This document shows, piece by piece, positions 9,829-20,947 of a stretch of DNA of 20,947 nt. Position numbers and translations under genes: made by a program. The notes under the pieces were generated by a model. It ran no database searches, had not been told where the DNA came from, and saw nothing but the letters and a program-made list of their open reading frames with translations. Origin of the DNA: Neelides folsomi (taxonomy: Eukaryota > Arthropoda > Collembola > Neelipleona > Neelidae). The DNA is taken from contig JAQGBZ010000674.1 of assembly GCA_034687125.1 (NCBI GenBank), positions 1 to 20,947 on the forward strand, written 5' to 3'. Numbering within the stretch: the first letter of the stretch is position 1; the number at the start of each line of letters is the position of its first letter.

Positions 9829-12442
9829 CTGCAATTAACATATTGATTGTAGTTTTGTTAAAATGGCATTCAACAAGTTAAAATTAACTTATACGTTAAA
9901 ACTAGTGTATATTCTTACAAGTAATAAAGTGATTATCTATCCAAGAATTTGGTTATCTTATCTTTTATCAAGGCCTAAATTCAATTGCCAAAATCATAAT
10001 TTAGCCTTGAGGCTTTTAGTAAATATTCATTATGAAATTCAATTTGATATATTGAAGAATATAATATTAATGTTTTTACAAAGTAGATTTAATATAGAGC
10101 CTATAAAATTTAAATGTTTATAACTTTAACAAATATCAATATTCATTATATCGGTTAATACAGACTTGAATCAGATTAATCGTATTACAATGAAAAACCT
10201 TTTTACTGTAATTATACGATTAAGGGAGTATGTAATAGTATTAAAATATGAGATTTTATAATTTGATGAGTAATTATAAAACTTATTATACGTCAAATTC
10301 TTAAAAATTCCAATACCAAAAATGAATAGTTTATGGAAAGTTTGCGAACCTAATCGTGAAAGCGTAGCTTAAAATATTAAATCGTCACGCCACTCCATTA
10401 TCCGAAGAAGACACCAGAGACAGAATTTTAATTATCAATTTACTTAAATCTTGTCTGACAAACTTTTAATTTCCCACTGGACGCTAATGGCCTCTTCCAA
10501 CTAATTTTTGCACACTTTTGTTAATAAACATTATATGGGTGACATAATTCTTATTTCGAGCCCAACTTCCTCCTTGATTTTCGCCCTCTTGGCAGACTTT
10601 TGAGCTCGAAGAATAAAAATGGTTCTCACAGTGCTTTAATCGGACATTGATTCAATTTTCCATTACAATATTGGCTTGAATTAATTAATGAATGAATGGA
10701 GTTTGAGAGGAATTGAATTGAAGAAAGACGGGAAGTGAAACTAATCAAATTGACTTTTCGAGGAGTACACTCACACGTAAATAGGGTGTCACATGGAAAT
10801 TAGGGGATAGGATGGGTGAAGATGAGGCATTGAAAGAATAGACTCCTCGACCCTGTGTGGTAGATATACTCCCTAACCGCCTTTAATGCTTTATATTATA
10901 CCAAGGTGGTTGGTTAAATAAGCTTATAGGCTACTTTAGTTCGAAAACATTATCCCCTATGTTTTTAAATGTATTTGTGTTTTATTAATTATATTATTGT
11001 ATTTTCATTATTTTTATCTTATCAAATAAGAATGAGTTCGGTTCAAGTCTTGTGATGGGTGAGTGAGAAGGAAGATTACAAAATTACATTGCTATAAGCT
11101 ATAACCATACAAAAGGAGTTCTCCTATTGCTTTCTTATTAAAACCAAATGATTGCAATTGCAAGTGTATAATTTACAATTTATAAGGAAAACATATAGGA
11201 AGTGTAGTCTTGCATGGAGTACTTCACACAGCGTATTTACCTAAATCTTTGACGTAATAAAATACATCCAAATGTGTGTTTTAAGCTTATTCATGCACAA
11301 TTATTGCACACACGTTCTCGTGTTGTGTGTACACGCTATACCCAATGAAAGTGCATTGAGTTGGATGAAATCAAGAATGGGAGTATCATTTTTCCCATCC
11401 ATGTTATGTATATTAGTCTTTTGTTTTAAAAGGAAATGGAAAGAGCGAAGAAATAATAATAATCGCGTCATGTTGTGTACTACACTCACAATCAGTCACT
11501 GGTCACTGCCTACCTTCCATGTATTGTTTGCTTATACTTATTTACAATTCCTTTTTTATAAATATTTAAATCGTGGCTCTTTGAGTGTGTGGGTGTTAAT
11601 TCTATTAGTTAGATAGCTCATGAATGCTTTTATATAGTTATCCATTTCAACAACAGATTTCCAATGTTCTTTTAATAATGGAAATAGCGAATACCAAAAG
11701 CATGACGCCTAAAGACAAATGGAATAAACAAATTTTTATTGCTTAACCCTATTTAGATCTCTTCGATTGTTTTCGCTTTCATCATTGGCATTGGTTATAC
11801 CTGTATTATATTGTTTTTATACATATAGGTACATGGGAATTCCTATACATCCAGCATTGCACTCAGGAATTATAAAATTACAATTCAAGAAATAAATTGA
11901 TGGATAATGAATAATGTGAAATGTGTAATTATTGCTTGAGATAATTAATTGAGACTTTATAGAATGTCATTTACCATTCAGATGGACGATGGGCCATGAT
12001 ATGACAAGAAGGGTGGATATAAGCAACTTGAATCTTGACATCTTGGTGACCTGTCTTCTGCCTGATGACTTGAATCCAACATCGCCAATATACAATCATG
12101 CTTCAATGAAGCAGCTTCGTGCAACTGGAACTGCTTCCTGCAATTCCTGCTTCTGAAGCAGTGCTTGGACATTTACATATATCTGCCTGTTCTGCGCAGT
12201 GTTTTGAACGACATAGAAACGCGCTATCTCTAACCGAAAACTTCATCGAACAAACTCTGACACCGATTGAATTTATCCGATTTTTGTTTTGCGTTTATTT
12301 CATTGTGTTTCTTAATTTTTTATAATGTTAACTATTATTTAATGCTAAATTATTAACTTCATAATATCACTCAAGTCGTTTGTTAAGATTCAATACGCTT
12401 ACAAGTAATTTGAGAATCCATTAACCGAAGAAAGTATTCAAG
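9829..12442. other. Non-coding intergenic region between divergent RhoGAP and dynein genes
   Basis: The two flanking genes point away from each other, so their promoters and non-coding 5' exons probably lie here, but no TATA box or initiator could be assigned. Open frames such as 9863-10123 and 11272-11616 resemble nothing I recognise and are AT-biased. A short imperfect hairpin pairs 9969-9981 with 9998-10009 (CAAGGCCTAAATT against AATTTAGCCTTG). The patches at 10410-10900 and 11960-12250 are less AT-rich and are the likeliest places for 5' exons or regulatory sequence. A GAA/TTC-rich cluster occurs at 12099-12167. Confidence 0.6.
12099..12167. promoter_or_regulatory. Cluster of GAAGC/GCTTC inverted motifs upstream of the dynein gene
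   Basis: Within about 70 bp, GCTTC or GAAGC occurs repeatedly in both orientations: GCTTCAATGAAGC at 12100-12112, then CAGCTTCG, CTGCTTCC, and the palindrome CTGCTTC-T-GAAGCAG at 12148-12162. It lies about 280 bp before the dynein start codon. Alternating GAA and TTC blocks resemble heat-shock-element architecture, but spacing is irregular. It could equally be simple repetitive sequence or part of a 5' UTR. Confidence 0.2.
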
Positions 12443-15400
12443 ATGGAAAGTCCTTCTCCCTCAGAAATGGATCTTTGTGACCCGACGGATTTAAGTGGAA
12501 TGAGGTTGAGGTCACTTCAAAAAATTCCCCGCCTGACAAAAGAGATTGTGGAAAAATATAAAGATTATCAGGAATATCCCCCATTGCTACAAGAGCATAC
12601 TTGGACAAGAGCAGTCCCCATCAAGGTAAATAACAAATATTTTAATTAAAATATTTTAAAATATGAAAACATTTTAACCGAATATTTTTTTATTTGCTCA
12701 GAACCAATACAGAAATATGACACCGAACGAAAGCATTGGAAGTCACTTCACGCCTTCGTCGAGCAATATGAAAATTGCTAAATTAACCAAGCTGCAAAAA
12801 ACGAAGAAAACGTCGAATAAAATTCTTGTCGACCCGAAGTACAAAGCTCCTCCTCTCACGTTAACCGAAGAAGAAAGTTCAACCGTTTCCTCTTTTTCTT
12901 TTATGACTGTTAAGGTAAACATTTCAAAATTTTCACATCAAATTATTTTGGACAATAAATACCGTGACCTGTGGCACATTTTAATTTTATGTTTTATTCA
13001 ATAGCAACTTCTAACGGAAGAATATCTCAACACTGATAGAGAAAGAAGTGACATAAAAAAACAGAAGAGGAAAATGAGCTTGGAGAAGGAGGTGTTTAAT
13101 AAAAGTGCTCAAAGAAGAGAAAGGCCTCTTGTAAGCCGCTTGGCATTGAATAGGGCAAAGTCCACTGGAACGTTTGGGAGATACAAAAAGATTTTCAAGA
13201 TCGACGACACTTATGATCTTGATGAGGAAAGTCGGCTCAAAGCTCTAAAGGGATTAGGAAGGTATTTAAGTTTTATATTAATTTTCTTGGTTTATTTAGT
13301 ATTTATAAAACAATTAAATTAAAAATATTTATGAGACATCAGACAAGTGTGCAATATGGGTGGAATTAATTGCATAAAATATTATTTTAGAGTTTACACC
13401 AATTTGGATTTGTCGACCGGGCTAACTCCTGAAGAACAGTTTGAACTCATGTATTTAGCAGAACAAAGAGTACAGGTCGAAGAACCCTCAAGTGAAGATT
13501 TGAGCCGATACCATCATTATATTAATGTAATTTTTAATTTTAATTTTAAAAACCAAAAATTTGATCAAAACGTGTTGGAAGATGATTTATATTATTAGGT
13601 AATTAGTTTTTAAATTAACGAGCATTGATTTTATATAGACTTTGCGAGAAGATCAAATTGCTCCCTGGCCGGAAGAAAATACCAAAAATATCAGAGAACT
13701 ACTTCCAAAAAGAATATTTAAACATTCGTAAGTCATTAATATAATTAATTTATCAATAAAATTATTCAGTGTTATTTACTGATATTTAATTTATTTTCCT
13801 TGAAGGTACAACACATATTTTCATATCAGTTCTTGTTTTAACTAATTGCATTGTTTGAAACAGAATGAGATATTTGCTTCAAACATTAGAAGACGAGGTG
13901 AAACGTGTTTACAGTTGGACTTTGAAAAAGATCATTGTTGATTACATATTAATGGATCCCGCTGAAAGAGTTCGTGTGAGAGTTTATAATACTCCAGCCC
14001 AACGGTCAATTAACTTAATTCGTGGTCCAATACCTTGGCATGCCAATTGGCAAAATTGTCGGGAAACAATCAGACACAATTTGTTCATCACACATCCAGT
14101 GATCATTTCAATTGGAAAGCTATGGGCAGCAAAGTGAGTTACCATTCCTAATAACGTTTGAAATTTGAATCTTTCATGTTTAATTATTTACTCTTATTGT
14201 TAGGTACCAAAACTTCCGCCTTCTTGATTTGGATGAATTTCAAGGGACAGCATTTCCCTTAAATCCAGCCGAATTGGGAAATAAGGTTAAGAGCTTATGT
14301 GCTGGTGCAAGAAATGAACTATTAAACAAGTATGTAGAAAATTAAATATGACTAATTAGCTATACTGAAATACTGATACTAAATCACTAAATACTATGTA
14401 ATTATTTTTATAATTATTTTTAGATGGCTGCCCGAAATTGCCAATATTTTTGCAGACTTTCGAGAGACATGGACATTCATGGTATTTAGTACCTTTTATA
14501 GTACCTTTTATAGTACCTTTTATAGTAAAATAGACATGTCCTTTATGTGGTTTTTCATTAACTAAAGATTTACACTTTATAAATTTTAGGTTCCGAAAAA
14601 CAGACATCAGTCAATGGATCTTTTAAAAAAGTTTTTTGGTTGTTCTTGTTCTTTGATGTCTAAACAGTTAAGGGAAATGGTCCTTTCCACAATGAAGGAT
14701 GTCATTGCTATATTTTTGAATTATAAGGTATCTATTACATACTATCTAATAAGAATTTCTGAGAACTTCTGAGTTAGTTCAACTTAAATTTTTTGCCAAA
14801 TCCACATTTATGGATTTTGTCCCATAATAGGATGGAAATGATTATGGAGCTGACAATGAATATGAAGATTACATGTTTCTGAAAAAGCCGGTATTGACAA
14901 TCACTCTAGTTGCTGCAGAAGAAGAACCGTTGATTCGATTTTATCCTAGTATTGAGTCAACTCAACATGATCTTGGTAATTCCTTAAGAAGTCATCTTAA
15001 TGCAGACTCCTCGATTATCAAGCTTTTAACTGAAATAGTAGCAGCGAGCAAATTTATCCCCCGAATTGAAAAGATACTTTTCCCTAGTAAGGCTTTTACT
15101 AAATTTTTAAACTTAACATTTATTCAAATGAAAAACCATTAGCCTCTATTACACAGATGTAAATGTAAATATTCGGTAATTTTAATTCAGGTCTTTACAA
15201 AACCGAACTGAACTTGATATCATTGGGACTTCATGAAGTTGAAGTACAAGATTTGTTTAAAGAATCGCTTGGTGTTTTGAAATCAAACTTAACTGCTGCC
15301 AAATACTATATAAAATTTTATGATAAATACAAATGGCTCCTTGATGGGACGGCTGAAGATCAACTGGAAAAATTTCTTGATAAAGACCCCAATTTTAAAG

Positions 15401-18400
15401 TATTTACATAAATAGGAACTTATTTTTTCCATATATTATTACTAAATATATATTTTTAAGGTTCAAAATTTATTCGACAAACAATTATTTTTATTGATTA
15501 TATAGGCAATAACGATAATTATATTTTTAATTATTTTTTAGTACATGGGATTGAAAATCGAAGAATATAAGAAATTGAAAAATGAAATCGCTTTTAACCA
15601 GCGATTGGTTCCACTTAATTTTGTAGCTCTTGATTGTGGGAATTTCAACGATTTTCTTTGTTTAAAAGTCCAAGGGCAGATTGATAAAATTGTAAACCAA
15701 ACTGTCCAAAAACATTTAAAACAATGCGACGAGTAAGAATTCCTATTTTAAAATTGTCCATCTTTTACTTTATAACATTATAACATAAAAATGATTCATT
15801 TAATAAACAAATGATTTTATTAAAACTTTTACTATTTTAGAATCATTGCGTCATTTGAAGAGATGTCTGGAAAAATCACTGAAAGAGTGGACACCACTGT
15901 AGAGATCGTCGCACTTTCTAATTATCTCAACACTTGCATGTCAGACACATTTTTCAAATTGAAGTCGGGTATCAATGAAGCCATGCAGAGGCTCCTTTTT
16001 CTCCTGGAGCATCACATTTTTAATGGTTTTTATATCCCAAAGTTAAAATATCTTAAATGCCGAGAAACCATTTTTAAAATATGAAATATGCGTTTTCATT
16101 AATTTAGATTCTGAACTTGGCCTCCATGCTACTTTATACAAGTGGCCCCCAATAATGGAGGATGGCTTTGACTTAAATAGTGCTCGTTTGCAACAAAAAA
16201 GAGACCAAGCAGAAGAAACTCTGTTTAAAAACATTGAAAATTTGGAGGATAGGCTCAAAAAATACATTGAAGAGCTTGAAACATACAAAACGAAAGATTC
16301 ACCGTTTTTAAAAATGGAAGAATTGAGAGTCAACGCAGAGGATGTTCAAAGGTTACACAACGAACTTCAAGGCTGCGTCGATCTTGTTGAGGTACTCAAA
16401 TCAAATTATTTAAACATTTTAAACTTTTAACATCAATATTTATTGACAATAAATTATAAATAAATATATCCTATGTTTATTTATGTATTTTAGAAATTAA
16501 ATGAAGAAGAAGCGCTTTTAGATCAAGAAATTAGTACTTTCCCAAATCTTCAAGTTTGTTTAGATCTTCTCGATCCGTATTATAACTTATGGACCACAGC
16601 TTATGATTTCCATAAGAAATACGACAAGTGGTTTAATGGTGAATCAAATCATTTATTTTAATTGACATTTATTTATCGGAGTAAAAATAAAATAAATGAT
16701 TGTCATTTGTTGTTGCAAAGTACTCTTCTTAAAATTATTATTTTATTTGAAAGGTCCATTTATGGGCTTAAATGCCGAAGAAATAAGCGATGACGTTGAA
16801 AACATGTGGAAAATAATGTACAAACTTGCAAGAGGCTTCTCTGATCAACCTGGACCTAAAAGAGTAGCAGAAATGGTTCGAACAAAGATCGACAGGTTCA
16901 GGGCGAATCTGCCACTATTAATTGCCATTTGTAATCCTGGGCTCAGGGAACGTCACTGGGATCAAGTAAGAATTAAATTGCTTTAATGTTTATTTTAATT
17001 TCATTTTATTAAACTAAAGCATGAGTATTTATGTAATTTAGTTTTTAACAACAATTGTATAAATGTTAATTTTTAAAAAAGATCAGCGAGCTTATGGGTG
17101 TTGAAGTTAAACCCACTGCTGAATCAACTTTAGCTGAAATGCTTGAACTTGGTTTAAGAAAGCAAGCTGCTCAATTAGAAGAAATCACATATGCTGCCAC
17201 TCGAGAATTCCAATTGTAAGTCAAAGTCAAAATCAAAATTGTTCCATTATCATTGACAAAATTTTTTTTTTACATATTGTACACTTTTTAATTCCAGAGA
17301 AAAGAATCTTGAAAAAATGAAATCTGAATGGGATGATATTAAATTTGGATTAATCCCATATCGAGAAACTGGCACAAATATTTTATCATCTCTGGACGAC
17401 GTTCAAACAATGTTGGACGACAATATTCTGAAAGCTCAAACAATGCGCGGATCTCCGTTCATCAAACCTCATGAGAAAGAGATGAAGAAATGGGAAGAGA
17501 AACTTTTGTCTATGCAGGACATATTGGATGAATGGATCAAAGTTCAAACCACTTGGATGTATTTAGAACCAATTTTCTCATCACCAGACATCATCAAGCA
17601 CATGCCTTCAGAAGCAAAGAAATTCAACGAAGTTGACAAGACCTGGAAAGAGATTATGAAAAACACAACGGAAAATCCCAAAGTCCTCAAAGCCACCGAA
17701 TTCACAAATATGCTTCCAAATCTCAAGAAGGCCAACGAACTTCTTGAAGATATTCAAAAGGGGTTGAATGAATATCTCGAAAAGAAACGTCTTTTCTTCC
17801 CTCGCTTTTTCTTCCTGTCCAATGATGAACTTCTTGAGATTCTGAGTGAGACAAAGGATCCTCTCAGGGTTCAACCTCATTTGAAGAAATGCTTCGAAGG
17901 AATTCATCGACTCGAATTTACCCCGGAACTCATCATCACAGATATGATCTCGGCTGAGAATGAAAAAGTTGTGTTATCGAAACCCATTCGCCCTCTTGAT
18001 GCTCGTGGAATGGTTGAAAAATGGCTTATTCAAGTAGAGCATCAAATGATTGCTTCACTTCGGGATATTATCATAAAAGCTGTTATGGCTTACTCAAATA
18101 CCCCGAGGACTAGGTGGGTTCTTGACTGGCCGGGTCAAGTCATTCTATGCTCAGATTGCATATTTTGGACAATGGATGTTTCAGGTTTTTGACATAAATT
18201 TAAAACTTTTGTATACTTGTGATTTTAATCAAGTGAATATTTTGTAAAATTATCAAACTCATCACAGTTAGTGACATATTGAGTATTATGAACATATTTT
18301 TAATATTGTGAATAATTGTCTTTTAGATGCGATCAAAACTGGAAATCTTAGCGTAAGGATAATACAAAACAATAATTCGATTAAATAAACTTATCAAATA

Positions 18401-20947
18401 TTGTTCAAAGGTTCAAACAGTTATCTTTACCATTTCAGAACTATCTGTCTTTGTCTAACCAACAAATTGATGACATTGTAAAATTGGTGAGAGGAAATTT
18501 GAACTCTGGCGCTAGGATCACTCTTTGTGCCCTAATTGTCATTGCTGTTCATGGTACACTAGTTTATTTGCTTATTTACCTTTACTCCTATTTTAAAAAA
18601 ACTAATGATTATGTTTTTAAAGCCCGGGACGTTGTTCAGAACTTGAAAGATCTCCGCGTTGAAACAATCCAAGACTTCAATTGGATAGCTCAGCTCAGAT
18701 ATTATGTCGAATCCAATGTTGTTCATGTAAAGATGATAACAACAGATTTCAAATACGGATATGAATATTTGGGAAATTCATCCAGACTCGTTATTACTCC
18801 TTTAACTGACAGATGTTACAGGTTTATTGCCTTATTTATGTGACATAAATTTATGTCAATAAATTCATTATACAATTTTAATAATAAAATACTAATTCTT
18901 AGGACATTGATGAGTGCAATCAAATTGAATTTGGGTGGCGCTCCTGAAGGTCCTGCTGGTACTGGAAAAACAGAAACGAGTAAAGATCTTGCTAAAGCCG
19001 TAGCCAAACAATGCGTTGTCTTTAATTGCTCAGACGGTCTTGATTACAAAGCGATGAGCAAATTCTTCAAGGTTCTATAACTTCCACAAAATAAATTACC
19101 ATTTTTACTTCAATGTACATGACTTTCTCTTTTGCTTTCTATGGTATAGGGTATAGCTCAAGCTGGTGCATGGGCTTGCTTTGATGAATTTAATCGTATT
19201 GAATTGGAAGTTCTGTCTGTCATTGCTCAACAAATCTTAACAATTCAACAAGCAATAGCGACACATGTCAAGACCTTTGTGTTTGAAGGGACGCTATTGA
19301 GATTGGATCCAACATGCAATATTTTCATTACAATGAATCCTGGCTATGCTGGTCGGTCGGAGTTGCCTGACAATTTAAAAGTTTTGTTCAGAACTGTTGC
19401 AATGATGGTCCCAGATTACGCTCTCATTGGAGAAATTTCACTTTATTCAATGGGCTTTGTTGATGCCAGAAGGTCTTCAATTATTTTTAATGAATTTTAC
19501 CAAAATGATAAACACATTTTTAGTCATTTTCATAAATCAGATCAAACTGTTCTATAATGTACAGCCTGGTTATTTAATCGGTCCATTCCAGGCACTTATA
19601 ATATATATGATGAGCAACAAAAATGGACCGATTAAATAATCAAGCTGTACATGCATACTGTTTTAATTTTGGAATTTAAACTTTTTAGTTTATCCGGAAA
19701 AATTGTAGCAACTTACAAATTATGTTCAGAGCAATTGTCATCACAGAATCATTATGATTATGGTATGAGAGCAGTGAAGACAGTTTTAACTGCCGCTGGA
19801 AATCTAAAGTTAAAATATCCAGATCAAGATGAAACAATGTTAGTTTTGAAGGCTATAAATGATGTTAATTTACCAAAGTTCCTTGCACAAGACATTCCTC
19901 TTTTCAATGGAATCATTTCCGATCTTTTCCCTGGAGTGAAACTTCTTAAACCAGATTTGGAAGTTCTCACTCAAGCCCTAATTAAAGTCTGCCAGAGAAG
20001 AAATCTGCAGCCAACTAAATTTTTCCTTGAAAAGACCCTTCAAGTTTATGAAATGATTCTTGTTCGACATGGACTTATGATTGTTGGAGCAGCCATGAGT
20101 GCAAAAACATGCTCATATCAGGTACTTTATTATAAAGTCTTTAATTACACTATATATTTATTTATTTTCTAATTGTTGAAAAATTCAAGATTAATAATAA
20201 ATTGATGAATTGTAATTATTAGTGTTTAGCACAAGCTTTAACTGATATCAAAACTGGAAATTTGGGGATGAAAGAAAACAAAGTTCTCTACAAAATTATG
20301 AATCCCAAAGCCATTACAATGGGGCAGTTATATGGCCAATTTGATGCTGTTTCGCATGAATGGTCTGACGGAATTTTGGCAAACACTTTCAGAGAATATG
20401 CTTTAGCTCAGACGCCAGATCGAAAATGGGTATTATTTGATGGACCAGTTGATGCAGTTTGGATTGAAAATATGAACACAGTTTTGGACGATAATAAAAA
20501 ACTGTGTTTTATGTCAGGAGAAATCATTCAAGTGAAGGACCATTAATATCTCATTATAACTCATTTTAAATTATTACTTTAAGTACCAAATTATTCTAAT
20601 TATGAATTGGTAACTAAACTATGGTATATTTGAAATTATTCAGATGACTCCACAAATGAACATGATGTTCGAACCTGAAGATTTAGACCAAGCGTCTCCA
20701 GCCACAGTTTCGCGTTGCGGAATGATTTACATGGAACCAAAACAATTGGGTTGGCTTCCGTTAAAGACTTCCTATATGAAGAGACTTCCTAGTTCAATAA
20801 CTGAGGAACAAAAACAAATTCTTGATGACATGTTTGATTGGATCATTTCGCCATGTTTTAACTTCATTAGTCATAATTGCAAGTTCTTCATTAAAACCTC
20901 TGAACTACATCTTTTCCAAGTTAGTGAAAGTTCCAATAGCTATAAGA
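12443..20947 (+). CDS. Axonemal inner-arm dynein heavy chain (DNAH3/DNAH7/DNAH12 group), N-terminal half
   Basis: This ATP-driven microtubule motor of ciliary inner arms runs off the window (1,950 codons here; about 4,000 expected). Exons: 12443-12625, 12702-12914, 13005-13261, 13391-13526, 13639-13727, 13864-14133, 14204-14329, 14424-14481, 14590-14727, 14831-15086, 15191-15399, 15542-15732, 15841-16025, 16108-16391, 16494-16638, 16754-16965, 17082-17215, 17298-18184, 18327-18352, 18439-18553, 18623-18821, 18903-19071, 19150-19472, 19689-20121, 20223-20531 and 20644-20947. Every phase fits. The ATG has A at -3, G at +4 and an in-frame TAA at 12422. Residues 1 to about 1000 form the tail. The linker includes [16 protein letters not shown] and [13 protein letters not shown] blocks in exon 18. 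AAA1 has P-loop GPAGTGKT (1454-1461) and Walker B ACFDEFNR (around 1506). AAA2 has a weak P-loop GAAMSAKT (1735-1742) and WVLFDGP (1815-1821); [15 protein letters not shown] follows in exon 26. Group assignment is firm, the exact paralogue is not. Confidence 0.95.
14488..14523. repeat. Three-copy 12-bp tandem repeat in a dynein intron
   Basis: The unit AGTACCTTTTAT is repeated three times without change, followed by a partial AGT. It lies in intron 14482-14589, beginning only six bases after the donor. It looks like replication-slippage sequence and should be removed by splicing. Confidence 0.9.
19562..19647. mobile_element. 86-bp Tc1/mariner-type MITE in a dynein intron
   Basis: The terminal inverted repeats are about 26 bp: CAGCCTGGTTATTTAATCGG on the left, and on the right the complement of CAGCTTGATTATTTAATCGG, both continuing into GTCCATT with only two mismatches. 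The element starts CAG, ends CTG and is flanked by TA on both sides (19560-19561 and 19648-19649), the termini and target duplication typical of the Tc1/mariner superfamily. It has no coding capacity. It lies in intron 19473-19688, which is larger than its neighbours because of the insertion. The dynein reading frame is intact around it. Confidence 0.75.

Noticed and set aside
9863..10123. Open frame of 86 codons upstream of the RhoGAP start
   Set aside because: AT-biased composition, opposite strand to the nearby 5' UTR exon, and no family resemblance.
11272..11616. Open frame of 114 codons between the RhoGAP and dynein genes
   Set aside because: Its cysteine-, tryptophan- and phenylalanine-rich composition looks like translated non-coding sequence; there is no recognisable domain and no splice-linked partner exon.
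12049..12060. GTGACC resembling half of an RFX X-box, expected upstream of cilia genes
   Set aside because: The second half-site (RGYAAC) is absent at the right spacing, so it is not a credible X-box.
1..20947. Search for CRISPR arrays, prokaryotic operons, tRNA or rRNA genes
   Set aside because: No spaced direct repeats, no tRNA-like cloverleaf and no rRNA conserved blocks were recognised; the content is ordinary spliced eukaryotic genes.

Overview
This is a stretch of AT-rich animal (metazoan) nuclear genome with compact, spliced genes. Every coding exon joins its neighbour through GT-AG introns, mostly 70-150 bp long, and exon phases stay consistent across all 43 coding exons I could assign. 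The three products are animal proteins, two of them specific to motile cilia or flagella. Short AT-rich introns and small hairpin-type transposon remnants suggest an invertebrate, plausibly an arthropod, but the sequence alone does not fix the lineage.

Layout. (1) 206-4202, plus strand: the last nine exons of a HEAT-repeat protein matching DNAAF5 (HEATR2), the cytoplasmic dynein-arm preassembly factor; its 5' part lies before the window. Its largest intron here (1957-3042) holds a foldback-type inverted repeat with a second hairpin nested inside. (2) 4203-6377: non-coding, between two converging genes, with a near-perfect palindromic element of about 180 bp at 5329-5514. (3) 9780-6378, minus strand: a complete 922-residue BAR-RhoGAP protein of the RICH/Nadrin family (ARHGAP17, ARHGAP44, SH3BP1) in eight coding exons. 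The last small exon carries a proline-rich stretch and a C-terminal PDZ ligand. (4) 9829-12442: about 2.6 kb non-coding between two divergent genes, probably holding both promoters and non-coding 5' exons. (5) 12443-20947, plus strand, running off the window: 26 exons (1,950 codons) of a single-headed inner-arm axonemal dynein heavy chain of the DNAH3/DNAH7/DNAH12 group, covering tail, linker, AAA1 and most of AAA2. One of its introns contains an 86-bp Tc1/mariner-like miniature element.

Biology. DNAAF5 helps fold and assemble dynein arms in the cytoplasm and the DNAH protein is an arm motor, so two genes of one pathway flank a membrane-remodelling Rho-GTPase regulator. This may be chance linkage. 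I found no CRISPR array, no intact transposase and no convincing RNA gene. Nothing here amounts to a new multi-gene system; the items worth a second look are the hairpin elements and several splice-dependent protein variants.
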